Source: Auxenochlorella pyrenoidosa (Eukaryota > Chlorophyta > Trebouxiophyceae > Chlorellales > Chlorellaceae). Taken from it: a DNA stretch of 64,000 nt. This document shows positions 31,705-43,385 of this stretch, one piece after another. The stretch lies in contig KQ481942.1 of NCBI GenBank assembly GCA_001430745.1, positions 86,556 to 150,555 of the forward strand, written 5' to 3'. The position numbers and the translations under genes were made by a program. The stretch's first letter is position 1; every line of letters begins with the position of its first letter. A model generated the notes under the pieces. The model saw only the letters and a list, made by a program, of their open reading frames with translations, ran no database searches and was not told the DNA's origin.

Positions 31705-32661
31705 TCAACCCAGCAGGCCCGGCTGTGCGTGGGCCACAGAACAGCGTCCTCCGCCCCAAAAGCAACTGCCATCCAACCTGGCTCATTCCCTGACAATGAC
31801 AACCAGCGCACTGCCCGCCCAACCTGTCCACCAATCCCTTCTTCTTTGCCGAATTCATTCGCCCCAGGTGCGCCGCGACCCCAATCTTATGTATCAATTG
31901 TCAATCGCTTACAACAAAGCTCTTCGTCTGGGCAGCGCAAAGCCAGCCCTGACTGGACGCGCAAGGGCATGCATCATGGTACAGAGCGTGGCGGCAGGAG
32001 GGTACAGGCCTGCCGCCCGGCCACGTGAGCACCCGTGTCAGATCTGCTGAGGTTGGCATTGGATCGTCAATCGTCTGGCAGGCAGGCAGGCAGTTCGGGC
32101 AAGGCAAGGCAACGAAAAAGTGGGGGTTCATTGGGGCAGCGCGGGAAGGGCGCGCAGTGATCGGCGTTGGGGGGGCGCAGCGGGTGCTGCTGCTGCGCAT
32201 TGCACACAGTTCAAGGGGGCTGGGCATGGCTTGGGAGACAAACCAACCTGGCAATTGTGCGCTAGTTCGCTGGCTAAAGTGGGATGGAGATGAAAATGGC
32301 AAGCACCTCACATGGAAGACACTAGGCACCGGGGGCAGAGGGGCGTCGCAAGAGGGGTTGAAATGTACCGTATGCTGGAGCTGAACCTAAAGCCGGGCGT
32401 CATCTATAAATAGCAAGTCAACGGCGAAGACAAGACGAAGCAAGAAGAAACGTCAGCCAGCTTGGCTTTGCCTCCAGGGATGGGCAGGCCCAAGGGCTGC
32501 ACCGACAGAGCCAGAGGAGGTGCAGCAGTGCCGGCTCAGCGAGCAGGGCTGCGTCGTAGGCCGGCGGGCCAGCGGGCATAAGTGGGGCCAGCGGTGCAAG
32601 GGCGCTGCGCGGTCCCAGCCCCCACCTGCAGCCCAGGCTGGGGGGGGGGTGTTCTCCGGCT
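31705..32661. other. Convergent intergenic region, TGT / CBM20 gene
   Basis: 957 bp between convergent stops. It holds both 3' UTRs. Short ORFs on both strands show no family resemblance and no phase-consistent exons. A TTACA (minus-strand TGTAA) at 31909-31913 is too far from the CBM20 stop to assign with confidence. Confidence 0.4.
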
Positions 32662-35600
32662 TCACTTGCGAGAGAAGAGGGACCTGAGGAATCCAAAGGG
32701 CCCTGAGGGGGCAGGCTCCTCGGGCTCGGGCTCGCTGCCAGACAGCTCGCGCGCGCCCTCCTCCAGGATGGCCAGCGCCTTGTCGCCGCCGACCTGCATA
32801 TGGAAAGATGTGAAAAAGGGTTTGATGAAAAAACGTGTTTGCGGCAGGTGGTGGCACGCGGCATGGAGCAGCCGCGGGACGGATGCACGCGGCGAGGCCC
32901 CAATCTGGGCGCGTGCATGCCCACGCGTCCCCACCAAAGGCAGACACTGTCAGCAGCCGTAAGCGTGGCACGTGCCCGGCTCGCCCCGCCATTGGCAGCG
33001 TGCAGCCACCCCGGCCGGCAGGCCCCACCCCCCGTGGGCAGCGCCTCACCTTGGGGCGCCCGCTGAGCTCCCCGGCCGCCCCCTGGCCGGCGTCCCCCTC
33101 CGCCGCCGCCTGGTCGTAAATCTCGCTCTCCCAGTCCTCGGCCCCGTGCTCTGCTGCAGCGGCGGCGCCGTTGGCCAGCTCGGCAAGGTCCAGGCTGGCA
33201 AGCACCGCGCTGCTGCCGCCCTCCACGGCCGCCTCAGCCGCCGCCAGCACCTGCAGCGCGGTGGCATTCACCCCAGCGAGGATCTCCTGGGCAGCTGCCG
33301 GGTCGAGCTCCACCTCCAGAGGGGCGGCGCCAGCAAGGGGCGCCGGCGCCACGCCGTTGCTGGCTGCTGCCGCCGGCGCGGGGGCGGCCCCGTTGGTGGC
33401 TGCCACGACCGGCGTCGGGGCTGCGCCGTTGGCGCTCGCCGCGGCGGGAGCCGGGGCTGCGTTCTTGCTGGGCGAGACAGACAGCACGGGGACGGCGCCG
33501 TTGCTGGTCGCAGTGGCCAGCATGATGGGCATATGCTCCGGCTTGGGAGCCTTGACGGCAGCAGCGGAGGCAGCCACGGGCGCTGCGGCGGCGTCTGGCG
33601 CAGCAGCAGCCTCCTCTGCCTTCACAGTTGCCTCAGCCTCCTCCACTGCCTTCGGCTGCTCCTCTGCAGCAGCCTCAGCAACCGGCTGTGCAGCGGCAGA
33701 CGCCGCCAGCGGGCTAACGCCGTTTTGTGATGCCGGCGCCAGCGTGCCAGCGTTGGCAGCCTCCAGGCCATCACCAGACAGCGCAGCTGCCGGCGCAGGC
33801 GCTGCCCCTGCCGCCACCTTGACAGCCGGCTCCTCTGCCAGTGCCGCCTTTGCCTCCGTCTCTCCCTGCGTGGCCGCTGCCATCACGGCCTCTGCCAGGG
33901 CCACCTCTGCCTCCTCCGCAGCTGCCTCTGCCTGTTTCGCACGAGCCTGCACCTCCGCCAGGTCTGCCTCCGCCTGCTCTGCGGCCGCCTCAGCTTCCAC
34001 CGCAGCTGCCTCAGCCTCCTCCGCAGCCGCCTCAGCCTGCACAGCAGCCGCCGCTGCCTCCTCTGCGGCTGCCTCTGCCTGCCTTGCGCGAGCCTCAGCC
34101 TTGTCCGCGGCCGCCTCTGCCTCCTCTGCAGCCAAATCAGCCTGCTGCGCGCGAGCATCTGCCTCCTCTGCGGCCGCCTCAAGTGCCTCCCGCTCCTCTG
34201 GGGCAGCTGCCTTCACCTCTTCCTGGACCGGGAGTTCCTCGGCGTCTGCTGCCGGCGCCGCCGCCTTGTCTGCACCGGCCGGTACCGGCTCTGGCTCGGG
34301 GGAGACAGCCTCCTTGGCAGCAGCGTCCGCCGCCGCGTGCTTAGCCTCCAGTGCAGCTGCAGCGCAGCCATGGCGCAGCCGGCAGTGCAGGTGGTCGCTT
34401 AGAGGGGGCACCCAATGCGGATGCCTCTTCGTGCACGGTGGAACGGGCAGGGTGCAACAATCTGCGCATGCTGGACATGGCAGGCACCTGCTGTGCCAGC
34501 TCGGTGGCGCCCTCTTTCAGCGCGCCTGGCGAAACATGCCACCCCCGCTTGGGGCGGTCGGCCTGACGGCGAGGGAGCTGCATGCAGGGCCTCCCCACCT
34601 GCAGACATTGCCTCCTCCTCGATAGAAGCCGGCGCCGGCGCAGCCTGCTCCAGGGCTGCTGCAGAGGCTGGTGCCGCATCTGCCTCGGCCGCAGGCTCAG
34701 GCGCCACCACAGCAGCCAGCTTGGCAGCCGCCACATCAGCGGGCTGGTCGGCTGCAGCCTCCTCGCTCTCCTGGGCCGCCGCCGCCGCTGTGGCGGCCTC
34801 GGCTGCAGCCAGCTCTGCTGCTGCTGGGACAACTGGCACTGCTGGCGCCACCTCGGCTGCCGGCTCCTCCACTGCCAGGGCATGCTCCACTGCTGGCTCC
34901 TCCACTGCTGGCGGCGCTACTTCGGCAGCGGCAGCAGCAGGCGCCTCCTTCTCTTCTGCCAGCTCCACAGCAGCAGGTGCCTCTGCCTTCACAGCATCCG
35001 CCTTCTCAGCAGCCAGGGCAGTCTCCTGGGAGACAGGCGCGGCTGGCTCGAAGCCAGGCTCCGCATCTGCCGGCGCCACATCCGCCGCCAGCGCCGCCGC
35101 TGCAGGCAGCTCCTCAACTGCAGCCGCAGTGGCTGCTGGCGCTGCCTCCGCGGCTGCAAGCTCAGCCACCGGCTGCTCAGCCTCCAGCTGCTCCTCTGCA
35201 GCAGCAGCCTCCTCAACAGCGGGCTGAGCCGCGGGCTTGGCCGCCGGCTCCTCCTCTGCAACCGCCGGTTTCACAGCCGGGAGCTCCTCTTCAACTGCCA
35301 GCCCGGTGGCTGCAGCCGCAGCAGCCTCCGCAACAACCGGCTTGCTGGCTGCGTCCTCGGCGATGGCCGCAGCTGCTGCCGCCTGCGCAGGGGCGGCCTC
35401 CTTGGCGGGGCCGGCTTGCTCGGCAGGCGTCTCTGTGGGCTCTGCGGCAGCGCGCTTGGGCGCCTCTGGCACCACCTCGTGCCGCTTGCCCGTCCAGTCG
35501 TCCAGCACGGTCACGGCCTGCAGGGGCAGGGGCAGGGGCGGCAGCGGTCCTTGTGCAAGCTGCAGAAGCAAGCTGCAGAAGCTGCCTGCCAACTTGGCAG

Positions 35601-36586
35601 CCAGGGCCGGCGCGACGGCTCGCTGCATTGCTTGCCGCCGTTCTATCAGGTGTGACAGCACGCTGCATTGCATGCTGTTGCTGTACCAGCCCTGCGCAAC
35701 ACAAGGAGCTCTATGCAACGATGCGGCCACGGCAGTGGCGTTTGAGCTCACCGCGGCGCCGTTGAGGGCCAGGGTGAGGTTGTCCCCCGGCTGCCACTCC
35801 ACCGCGGTGGCGGCGCCCACCTCTCCATCCCACCGGATATACTTGTACTCAAAGGTCTTGCTGCAGACAAAAGAAGACAAAAGAAGAAGCAGGCAAGCTG
35901 CGGTCGACAGCAGCCAACGGTCTGCCCTCTCTGGAGGTTACGGTTGGGGCGCGGCAGCACTGTCACGTCAACAGACAGAGCAGCGAGCGGCCCTGCGCTG
36001 CGCATGACACGGCATGGCGGAGGGTGGGCAGGGCGGCGCGCCGCCAGACGTACCCGGCAGCCAGCACCGCCTCGCCGCGCCACACGCTGCCGTGCGTCCA
36101 CGTCAGCGGGAGGGGCGCCGACACATCCCAGCCGTTGAACGACCCCACGACTCCGACATTCTGCCCAAACTGGGTCTGCAGACGGATGAAGAGAGCACTG
36201 GTAATGACTCCGTCGCCATGGGGGGTGAACATGCATGACAGGATGTCCTTGGCGGTGAGCACAGGCAGCGAGGGTTTTGGCAGGGCGGGAGAAGCGGCGG
36301 GGGTGTCACAGCGGCGCCTGTGCCGGGCCCCTCCCCTCAATATGTCGCTGTGATCGCCCTGGGTTACCAAAATAGCCGAGAACGAGGGCGCAGCCGGCTG
36401 GGGTTGTTTTGAGAGGGGGCTACCCACCTCAATGGGCACGTTGAAGGTCACGCGGGTCTTCTGAGTGCTACCGGCCTCCTTCTCAGAGCGAACGTTGAGC
36501 GCCCGAACCGGCCGACGGCAGTGCGGGCCTTTAGCCCTCCTGCCCAGAAGTGGCTGGCCTGCAACAGAGCTGAGAAGCATCTGCAT
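32662..36586 (-). CDS. CBM20 starch-binding protein with long Ala/Glu coiled-coil tail
   Basis: Six exons (36586-36428, 36175-36054, 35860-35752, 35517-34599, 34356-33050, 32793-32662) encode about 915 residues. After a ~40-residue Arg-rich transit-like leader comes a CBM20 starch-binding domain (residues ~45-140): TRVTFNVPIETQFGQNVGVV, GSFNGWDVSAPLPLTW, FEYKYIRWDGEV and LDDWTGKRHEVV, with the conserved Trp sites. The remaining ~770 residues are Ala/Glu/Pro-rich. Residues ~490-615 form a near-perfect heptad coiled coil of EAAAEEAEA-type units, followed by repeats built on SNGAAPAP. The C-terminus is basic and hydrophobic (FGFLRSLFSRK). There is no catalytic domain. The layout, N-terminal CBM20 plus long helical tail, recalls Chlamydomonas SAGA proteins that link pyrenoid starch to Rubisco; a starch-sheath role is inferred. 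All introns are GT-AG. Confidence 0.85.
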
Positions 36587-36964
36587 GGCCCCCGTCGGCC
36601 TGGCAGGTGGGTTGGCTGTGCGTGAGCAATCGGACCAGTAGCGCACGGGTCTACAAACTGGCGGCGCGCTGCCAAGATACGCCGCGCTGGCGGCGGCATG
36701 CATCAGCGCTCAAATCCCTGGCGGTTGCTGAAGGAGTTTTGCAAGTATTTTCTGCAACTCGAATTCCACTTTCAATTGGGTTTCAGATGCCAGCAAGTGA
36801 GGTACGCGAGCGTGAGCCAGTGGGGCAGAGCACAACAATCCTGGTGGGCAGGAGCGCCTGCCATCGAGTCTGCAAATATCGTTCAAGCTGTTCCTACCAG
36901 TGTGGATGCCTGCAAACATGCCCTGCCTAGCATTCTGCCTATCAGCAGGGGCCAGCCACGCTGC
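36587..36964. other. Spacer upstream of CBM20 gene
   Basis: 378 bp between the EamA stop and the CBM20 start, both on the minus strand. It would contain the CBM20 promoter and the transporter 3' UTR. I see no ORF or named motif. Confidence 0.4.
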
Positions 36965-39541
36965 CTAGCTGTTCCGCGGCTGCTCGCTTGGCCACGCCGG
37001 CAGCATCGACATGGACACCGATTTCGACAGAGCCAATGACCGCTGCGTCAGCATGCGCTTGATGCGGGCGAGTAGTGCCTGCAGAGAGCGCGAAGGGACC
37101 GTGGGCCAGCATGGGAACGCCGCATGCAAGTGGGGCTGTCTGCAGCCTGCCGAGCCGTTACAGCCAGCAGGGCACGCTGCTTGGCCATCGCCCTGCGCCT
37201 GTGTCGGCCCCCACCTGCGTGTCCATGTCTCTCCGGTCTGTCGAAACTAGCACCAGGCCCGCCACAATGCCGATTGCCCCCAGGTCCCAGGCAGTGGGGG
37301 CCTCATTTAGCACCAGGAAGGCGAGAATGGTTCCAATAAAGGGCTGCAAGCACTGGAAAGCCGCCACCTGCAGCAGCAAGCGACCCGAGGGGTGCGCGCA
37401 CAGCCAAGCTCTCAGGGCCTGGCTGAATACCTTGCACACGGGAAAATGCTGGGCATGTGGCTGCTGGTAGGGGCGCGCCATGACCAGATAATTTGCCAAC
37501 ACGCCGCCGCGCCGGCAGCCCCCCTCCTAGCCTAGAATCCACCTGCGGAGGATGCCACTCACCTGCGAGGCAGGTAAGTGCCGCATGGCCCAGGTGACAG
37601 CGTAGTAGCCGCCCACGCTGCACACCACGATCCAGTACAGCAGCGGTACCACCATGGACCGCGGGAAGTGCCAATCCGCCGCGTCGGTGTGGACGGCTGC
37701 CGTCAGGCCCATGCAGGATGCGGCTGCGAGGGCGGGGGGCGGTGGGGCGCAGTTGAGGGAAGGGGTTGTCGGCAGGCAAATGCAGGAGGTGAGGGCAGAG
37801 CAGGCAGCTAGGTGCTGCACAGGCAGTCTGTTCTGCCTCTGTGAAAGATGGATGACAGGCAGCAGAACTGTCCTCTGGCGAGGGCATAGCGGGGTCAGCA
37901 GCGTGCTGGCCCTTCCCCAACGCATCAGTGTGAAGACTGCCTTGGCAAAGCTGGCGCAGGTGCCCACCCGCACCGCAAACACCCCGCCGGCTGCGCAGCC
38001 CGTGCAAGCACCCCGCCCTGCTTTCAATCAGGGCAGGCCCCGCATCACAAAAGCGCGGGGGGGCTGCAGCAAGCCAGAGAGTGTCACACCCACCAACAAG
38101 GTATGCCCAGGCAGCCACACAGATCGGCGGGTACCGCGCCACCATCTGCTTGGATACGACATAGTAGACCGCCATGGCCAGCGTGTTGATGAGCAGGCAG
38201 AAGTCGCCCAGCAGCATGTTGTCTGCCTGCGCCTCGGTGACGCCCGGCGCGTGGCTGGCCGAGGCCGCCCCACCGGCCACCATGCAGATGGCCCCTGCCA
38301 CTGCCAGCCCTATGCCTGCAGCAAGGCTGGGGGGGCGCGGCAGGGTGACATAAAGGGGCAGCAGGCAGACGCGAGGGGCCCAAGCAGGTGAAGCAGCTCC
38401 TGCGGGTGTGGACAGCGCGGCAGAAGGTTCCGCCGCCGGCCAGCCAGGCACGCCAGGCTGCTCTGAGGACAGCCCACCGGTGAGCTTGCGAGGGTTGCCG
38501 TGCTCCATGCGCAGTGCGATGCCCAGCAGTACGGTGAACACCTGTGCCAGCAGGGCCAGTACTGCTCGATTGTGCAGCTGCGCAGAGAGCGGGCGGCCAG
38601 ACATGGCGGCGCAGCAAGCATCCCCTGCCGCGCAGCAGCTGCCCGCCCCTGCCGCTGCCGCCCTGTCGCGCCGGCGGCAGCTCACCGGAATGGCGGGCTG
38701 CATGCAGGTGGCAACCGTCACGCCGGACAGCTCAATGCCCAGGATGTAGAGCAGCTGCGACAGGTACATGGCACCGCCCATAGCGCCCACACGCCAAAGG
38801 TCGCCACGCCTGGGCGCCGTCTTGCCTGCACTCCCCGGACGGCGGACACGCAGCGTGCGCGATGATGACACACCAGGCAGCCCCCGCAGGCGTGCAAGCA
38901 AGGCGGGCCTGCTGGCCGGCGCAGCTGAGCGGCATGCCGAGTGTTGCAAATGTCAAAAGCGGGAGGCGCCTGCGCCGGCGCGGCTGCGGCGCCGCCGGCC
39001 GACGCGCTGCACTCGTCACGCTGGCGGCCCGCCTGAAGGTACGGGCAGCACCCCTCTGTGGCAGCGGGAGCGCCTGCCCAGCCTTAACTTAGCACCCACC
39101 TGCCATGATCCATGAGAGCGCCAGCAGGATGGGCCCGGCGCAGCCCTCGCGGGCGAGGGCATACACAATGGGTGAGAATGTCTCCCCTTTCTCCTCGTCC
39201 ACATAGGCCAGGCTGCTCTTGAGGAAGACCGAGCCGAACACAAAGGAGGCCTGCGTCAGCGCGATCGCGGTCTGGCACTTCCACAGCGCCAGCGGCACCT
39301 GGGCAGCTGCAGCAGCGATAGGGCAAGTGCGCCGCCAGCGAGGGCCTCCACGTTGTGTGCAGCGCCCTCAGACCCACACGTGAAGGCATCCAGGATGTGC
39401 AGTGTTGCATTGGTCTTCTTGAAGCAGTTCGGGCGGCACCAGTGGCAGCGGCGGCAGCGACGACGAGGGTTCACAACCCCTCCTGCCTACCTTCTTTGGG
39501 TCGCGGCGTGGTCGCGGGATGCAGACCATCCTCAAGATCAT
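36965..39541 (-). CDS. EamA/DMT-family membrane transporter
   Basis: Eight exons (39541-39491, 39298-39100, 38825-38686, 38541-38478, 38315-38094, 37723-37563, 37367-37215, 37078-36965) encode about 367 residues. The sequence is a chain of hydrophobic segments (ALTQASFVFGSVFLKSSL, GIGLAVAGAICMVAGG, LLINTLAMAVYYVVSKQMV, VVPLLYWIVVCSVGGYYAV, GTILAFLVLNEAP, GAIGIVAGLVLVSTDR). It shows the two-fold EamA organisation of drug/metabolite transporters, with the LQPFIGTILAFLVLNEAPT motif of the second EamA repeat. About ten helices are expected. The substrate cannot be inferred; plant WAT1/UMAMIT-like relatives move amino acids or auxin. The C-terminal ~35 residues are Ser/basic and cytosolic. Exon 1 is short and assigned by phase (donor AAG/GTAGGC), so the N-terminus is the weakest part. 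Confidence 0.83.
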
Positions 39542-40130
39542 CCTCGACAGCAGCCAGTGTCCTGCCGGGCTTGAGGCTGACTGTCGACTGCATACTGCGC
39601 TCTCTAGTCTGGCCGCTATTGGAGCATATTGATGGCTGCAATATCTGATCTGAGGCAGCACGAGCCGATATGCAGGGAGTGCGCTGGGCGTTTGGACGCG
39701 GCAGAAAGGCAGCCAGCCAGTGACGGAACTCTGTACGAGAATGCCAAGATCGGTTTGTGATTCAAATGGGGTGATTTGATCGCCCTGCAAGGGCCTGCAA
39801 GCGAGTCTTCACATGGGACACAACTTGTGCCAGCGGAGCTAAGATCATTGCCTGTCTAGACTTGTGTGCAATCGGCGTGTGAAAATAATAACGCACTGTC
39901 ATTCGATCACCCAGCTGCCATCTCGGGCACGAACTCTGTCCCACCTCTCGTCTCCTAAGGGGTCTGTGGCAGCCACCAGCCTGCTGGGCGACTTGAAGTG
40001 CGACGATGGGTAAGTTGATCGCATCGCATTGCCCGGCTCTAGCTCACCGCCGCTGCTGGCGCCCACCGCCCAGCCGTGCCAGCGAGACACACCGACTGCA
40101 ACGCCCACCCTGCCCCCTACAGCACAGCAA
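39542..40130. other. Divergent spacer, EamA gene / D-cysteine desulfhydrase A
   Basis: 589 bp between divergent starts. A donor-like GTAAGT at about 40010 and an acceptor just before 40129 suggest a 5'-UTR intron for the plus-strand gene. No named promoter element is visible. Confidence 0.4.
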
Positions 40131-42872
40131 ATGTTCCAACTGCAGCCCTTCACTCCACCATCCTGGGCGGCCAAGCTGGGCCTGGTGAGCAGGGCACCTG
40201 GGCAGCTGGGCACGCATCCTGTGCCCACGCGTCGCACTTCCATCAATCCAATGCGCACTGCCTCCACATCCTCGTTCTGCGTTCCTAGTTGCTGTCTTGC
40301 ATTTCAAAGAGTGACCTGAACGCTTTGCTTCCTCGGCGCAGGTTCCGACAGCGCGCCACCGCCTCGCGCAGCTGCCCACGCCCATCCACCCCTGGGCGGT
40401 GCCGGGACTGCCCCCTGGCTGCGAGCTGCACATCAAGCGGGACGACCTCACAGGCATGCAGCTGTCGGGCAACAAGGTGGGAGGGGGAGAGCCGGCATTA
40501 GTAGATAGCACCCCGCCCTGTGAAGTGCATGGCCCATGATTCCCAGAAGGCGGCCCACACAGGTGTGCTGTGCAAACTGACGTCAACACCTCTCCCTGGT
40601 GCCGCTATCTCGCCACCTCCCTTCACTGTGCCTGCCCCCACCAACACACGCCCGTCCCCAGGTGCGCAAGCTGGAGTTCCTTCTGGCAGAGGCCAGGGAG
40701 AGGGGTCACGACAGCGTCATCACCATTGGCGGCATCCAGTCCAACCACGCGCGCGCCACCGCGGTGGCGGCCCGCTACCTTGGCATGGAGAGCCACCTGA
40801 TTCTGCGCAACAGCAGACACCTGGCAGACTCAGGTGCAGAGCCTTCCAAGGCAGGCGTCTGCCCGCATGGCCGGCTGATAATCGTCCCTGCGCCTGTGCA
40901 GCTGCCGCCGCATGGTCGCTGTGGGCGCTTCGTCGTGCTGCCGCAGGCCGCAGGCGCGCTACCTCTGCTGCGCTGTGATACCAGGTAGAAAGAATGTCCG
41001 ACCCCTTTCTTGCAGACCCCGGCCTGGTGGGCAACTTGCTAGTCGAGCGGCTGGTGGGGGCGCACATCTGGCAGGTGGGCGGGTCGCGCCAGCAGGGCCG
41101 GCGCCGCTGCCTGGCAGGGCCGCCTGCCCAGGACGCCCACCCTGCTTCCCGCCCAGAGTCCCTGTTGCTTCCCTCCCTGAGATAGCACCCTCAACAGCAA
41201 ACCCCGGGTGCTCCCAGGGCAGGTTACTAAGGAGGAGTATGCAAGGTACGGCGGTCCCGCCCTGGGCGAGCTGCTGGCTGAGCAGCTGCGGCGCGAGCGC
41301 GGCCTGAACCCGTACGTCATCCCAGTGGGCGGCAGCAGCTCCATGGGCGTTTGGGGGTGAGGCGGGCAGGCGCTAGGGGCAGCATGCCGCGCCATCGGCG
41401 TTTACTGGCAGCAGCGGCAGCGCAGCGCGCACCACGGCACCACAGATTGGGTGGAAACGCCGCAACAACGGCACAATGCAGGACGGTGCCGCTGACGGGA
41501 TACCTGCTGCATGCGCTGCTATGCGCCGCTGCGGCGCCTCAAGCTCTTGATTTTAGCGCTGCAGGAGCCGCCGAGGTTGGCTGCCTGCAATTGCCTGTCC
41601 AGACTCAGCTGCTGCCCTGCCTGTTCTGACCCGCCTGCTGCCTGCCGCCCTGCCTGCAGCTACCTCGACATGATGCACGAGCTGGAGCAGCAGATTGCTG
41701 GGCAAGGCTTCACAGACATAGCCATGGTGCGTGACAGCGCCGGCCTGGTGCGTGACAGGCACGGCAGGGGCGCAGCAGGGGCGCAGCAGGGGCTGACTGC
41801 GGCAGCGGACCCGCAGCGTCGACCTGCCGAACACCCTTCTTCTCCCCCAGGCCGTATGCTTTCCTTGCACCAGGCCCGCCTCGGCTGTACCTGTTCAAAT
41901 CCAGCAGGGCGGACCTCCTCCTCAGGCACTTGGGTGCAAGGTCGGCCAGCCTCACCCGTCCCCCTGCAGGCCTGCGGCAGCGGCGGCACCACCGCCGGCA
42001 TCGCGCTGGGCAATCACCTGGCGGGCCTGGGCCTGCGGGTGCATGCCTACGGCGTGTGCGATGACCCTGCCTATTTTTATGACTTTTGCGATGGGCTGCT
42101 GGCTGGGCTGGGTGCCACGCCCGACGTGGTTGGCGCAGATTCGGCCGGCATGTTCAGGTGTGGTGGGGGCGGGGCGAGGCTTCCATGCAGGAGCGCAGCC
42201 GAAAAGGCCTTGCCACACAGGCGCGCCTGCACAGGGATGCTGGTCCACGACTGCTGATGGCAGGCACGGCGTCAAAAAAGCTGGGCAGCTTGTGAGCTTG
42301 GGACGTTCAACGCCGCGCGACTGGCCCAATTAGCCAGCACATGCAGCAGGGAGCGAGTCCCTGATTCCTTACACACGTGTGCTCCGCCGCGTCACCATGG
42401 GGGCTTCTCACTGCGCCTGCCTGCAGGGCGGTGCAGGCCAAGGGCGCGGGGTACGCCATCAGCCGAGATGACGAGCTGGCGCTGGTTGCCGAGGTGGCGG
42501 CGGCGACAGGCATCATCCTGGACCCCGTGTGCGTGCCCCCTGGCCTCCCCGCCCTGCCCCCAACCTGCTGCCCGGCAGCCTGCTTGACAAGCCGTGCTTG
42601 CTCGCTGACGCCTGCCCACCCCGCCTGCCCTGCTCCTGCTTGCCCTGACCCACAGCACACATTTACGGGCCCCTGCTCACACCTGTCGCAGGTACACGGG
42701 CAAGGCGCTGCACGGCCTGGTGAGCGAGATGCGGGCCGACCCGCAGGGCTGGGCGGGGCGCAAGGTGCTCTTTGTGCACACCGGCGGCCTGCTGGGCATG
42801 TACGACAAGGCGGGGCAGCTGGCGCCGCTGGTGGAGGGGGCGGGGCGGGCGCACCGGCTAGCGCTCGACTGA
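40131..42872 (+). CDS. D-cysteine desulfhydrase / ACC deaminase-like PLP enzyme, copy A
   Basis: Nine exons (40131-40184, 40342-40476, 40662-40833, 41016-41074, 41223-41356, 41660-41726, 41970-42157, 42427-42528, 42692-42872) encode about 363 residues. This fold-type II PLP enzyme family splits D-cysteine to pyruvate, H2S and ammonia, or opens the ring of ACC. Landmarks: [31 protein letters not shown] with the PLP lysine, [67 protein letters not shown] and [12 protein letters not shown]. In plants D-cysteine desulfhydrase is the usual function. No transit peptide is visible, so it is probably cytosolic. A second copy follows 0.5 kb downstream in the same orientation with identical exon structure. 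TGTAA follows at 42938. Confidence 0.92.
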
Positions 42873-43385
42873 GGCGCATGTCGGCGTCTGGCCTGGCGCC
42901 ACTGGCAGTAAATCAGTTGACCGTGATCAGAACCTTGTGTAACGAGCTGGCGGAAAAGGAGGAGGCAGTGCGGGAATGAAGAGCCGTCGGTGGACGACGT
43001 GCGCAGTGCTTGCCGAGCTGGCGGCGGCAGCAAGGCAGCAAATTGACTTTGACAGGCCTCTTGCTTTAATTTTCGCACCATCTGGCTCCGATAACGACAG
43101 ATAAGAGCTCGCGCCGAGGAGATGACGCAGGGAAAGGAGACGGCAGGTGGCGTTGGCGAGCAAGCGTGCTTTGCTGGACGATCTGCGCGCTGCTCTCGAT
43201 TGCAGCCTCGACCAGACGCCGATCGAAACGGGAAAAAGCAGCCACGGGATGCTGGATCTGCAAACCAGCACCCGCACCTGCCGCCGATTCCGCCACCGCC
43301 TGGTTGGCAGCCTGCGAGCCATCCATCTCCACATGGCCTTGCACTTCCCAATAAAACTGCAGGATCATTCCACGCTAGCAGCCGG
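42873..43385. other. Spacer between the tandem PLP-enzyme genes
   Basis: 513 bp holding the 3' end of copy A (TGTAA at 42938-42942) and the promoter of copy B. It is not a visible duplicate of the region upstream of copy A, so the two copies may be regulated differently. Confidence 0.45.
42938..42942 (+). terminator. TGTAA polyadenylation signal, copy A
   Basis: TGTAA 66 nt after the stop of desulfhydrase copy A. Confidence 0.6.

Noticed and set aside
33171..34625. Long plus-strand Ala/Ser-rich frame (484 residues)
   Set aside because: It is the antisense of the Ala/Glu-rich CBM20 gene exons. GCN/GAG-rich codons leave the other strand open. It has no family resemblance.
34671..35765. Plus-strand Pro/Gln/Leu-rich frames of about 360 residues
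   Set aside because: These are other-frame shadows of CBM20 exon 4 with no start context or motif.
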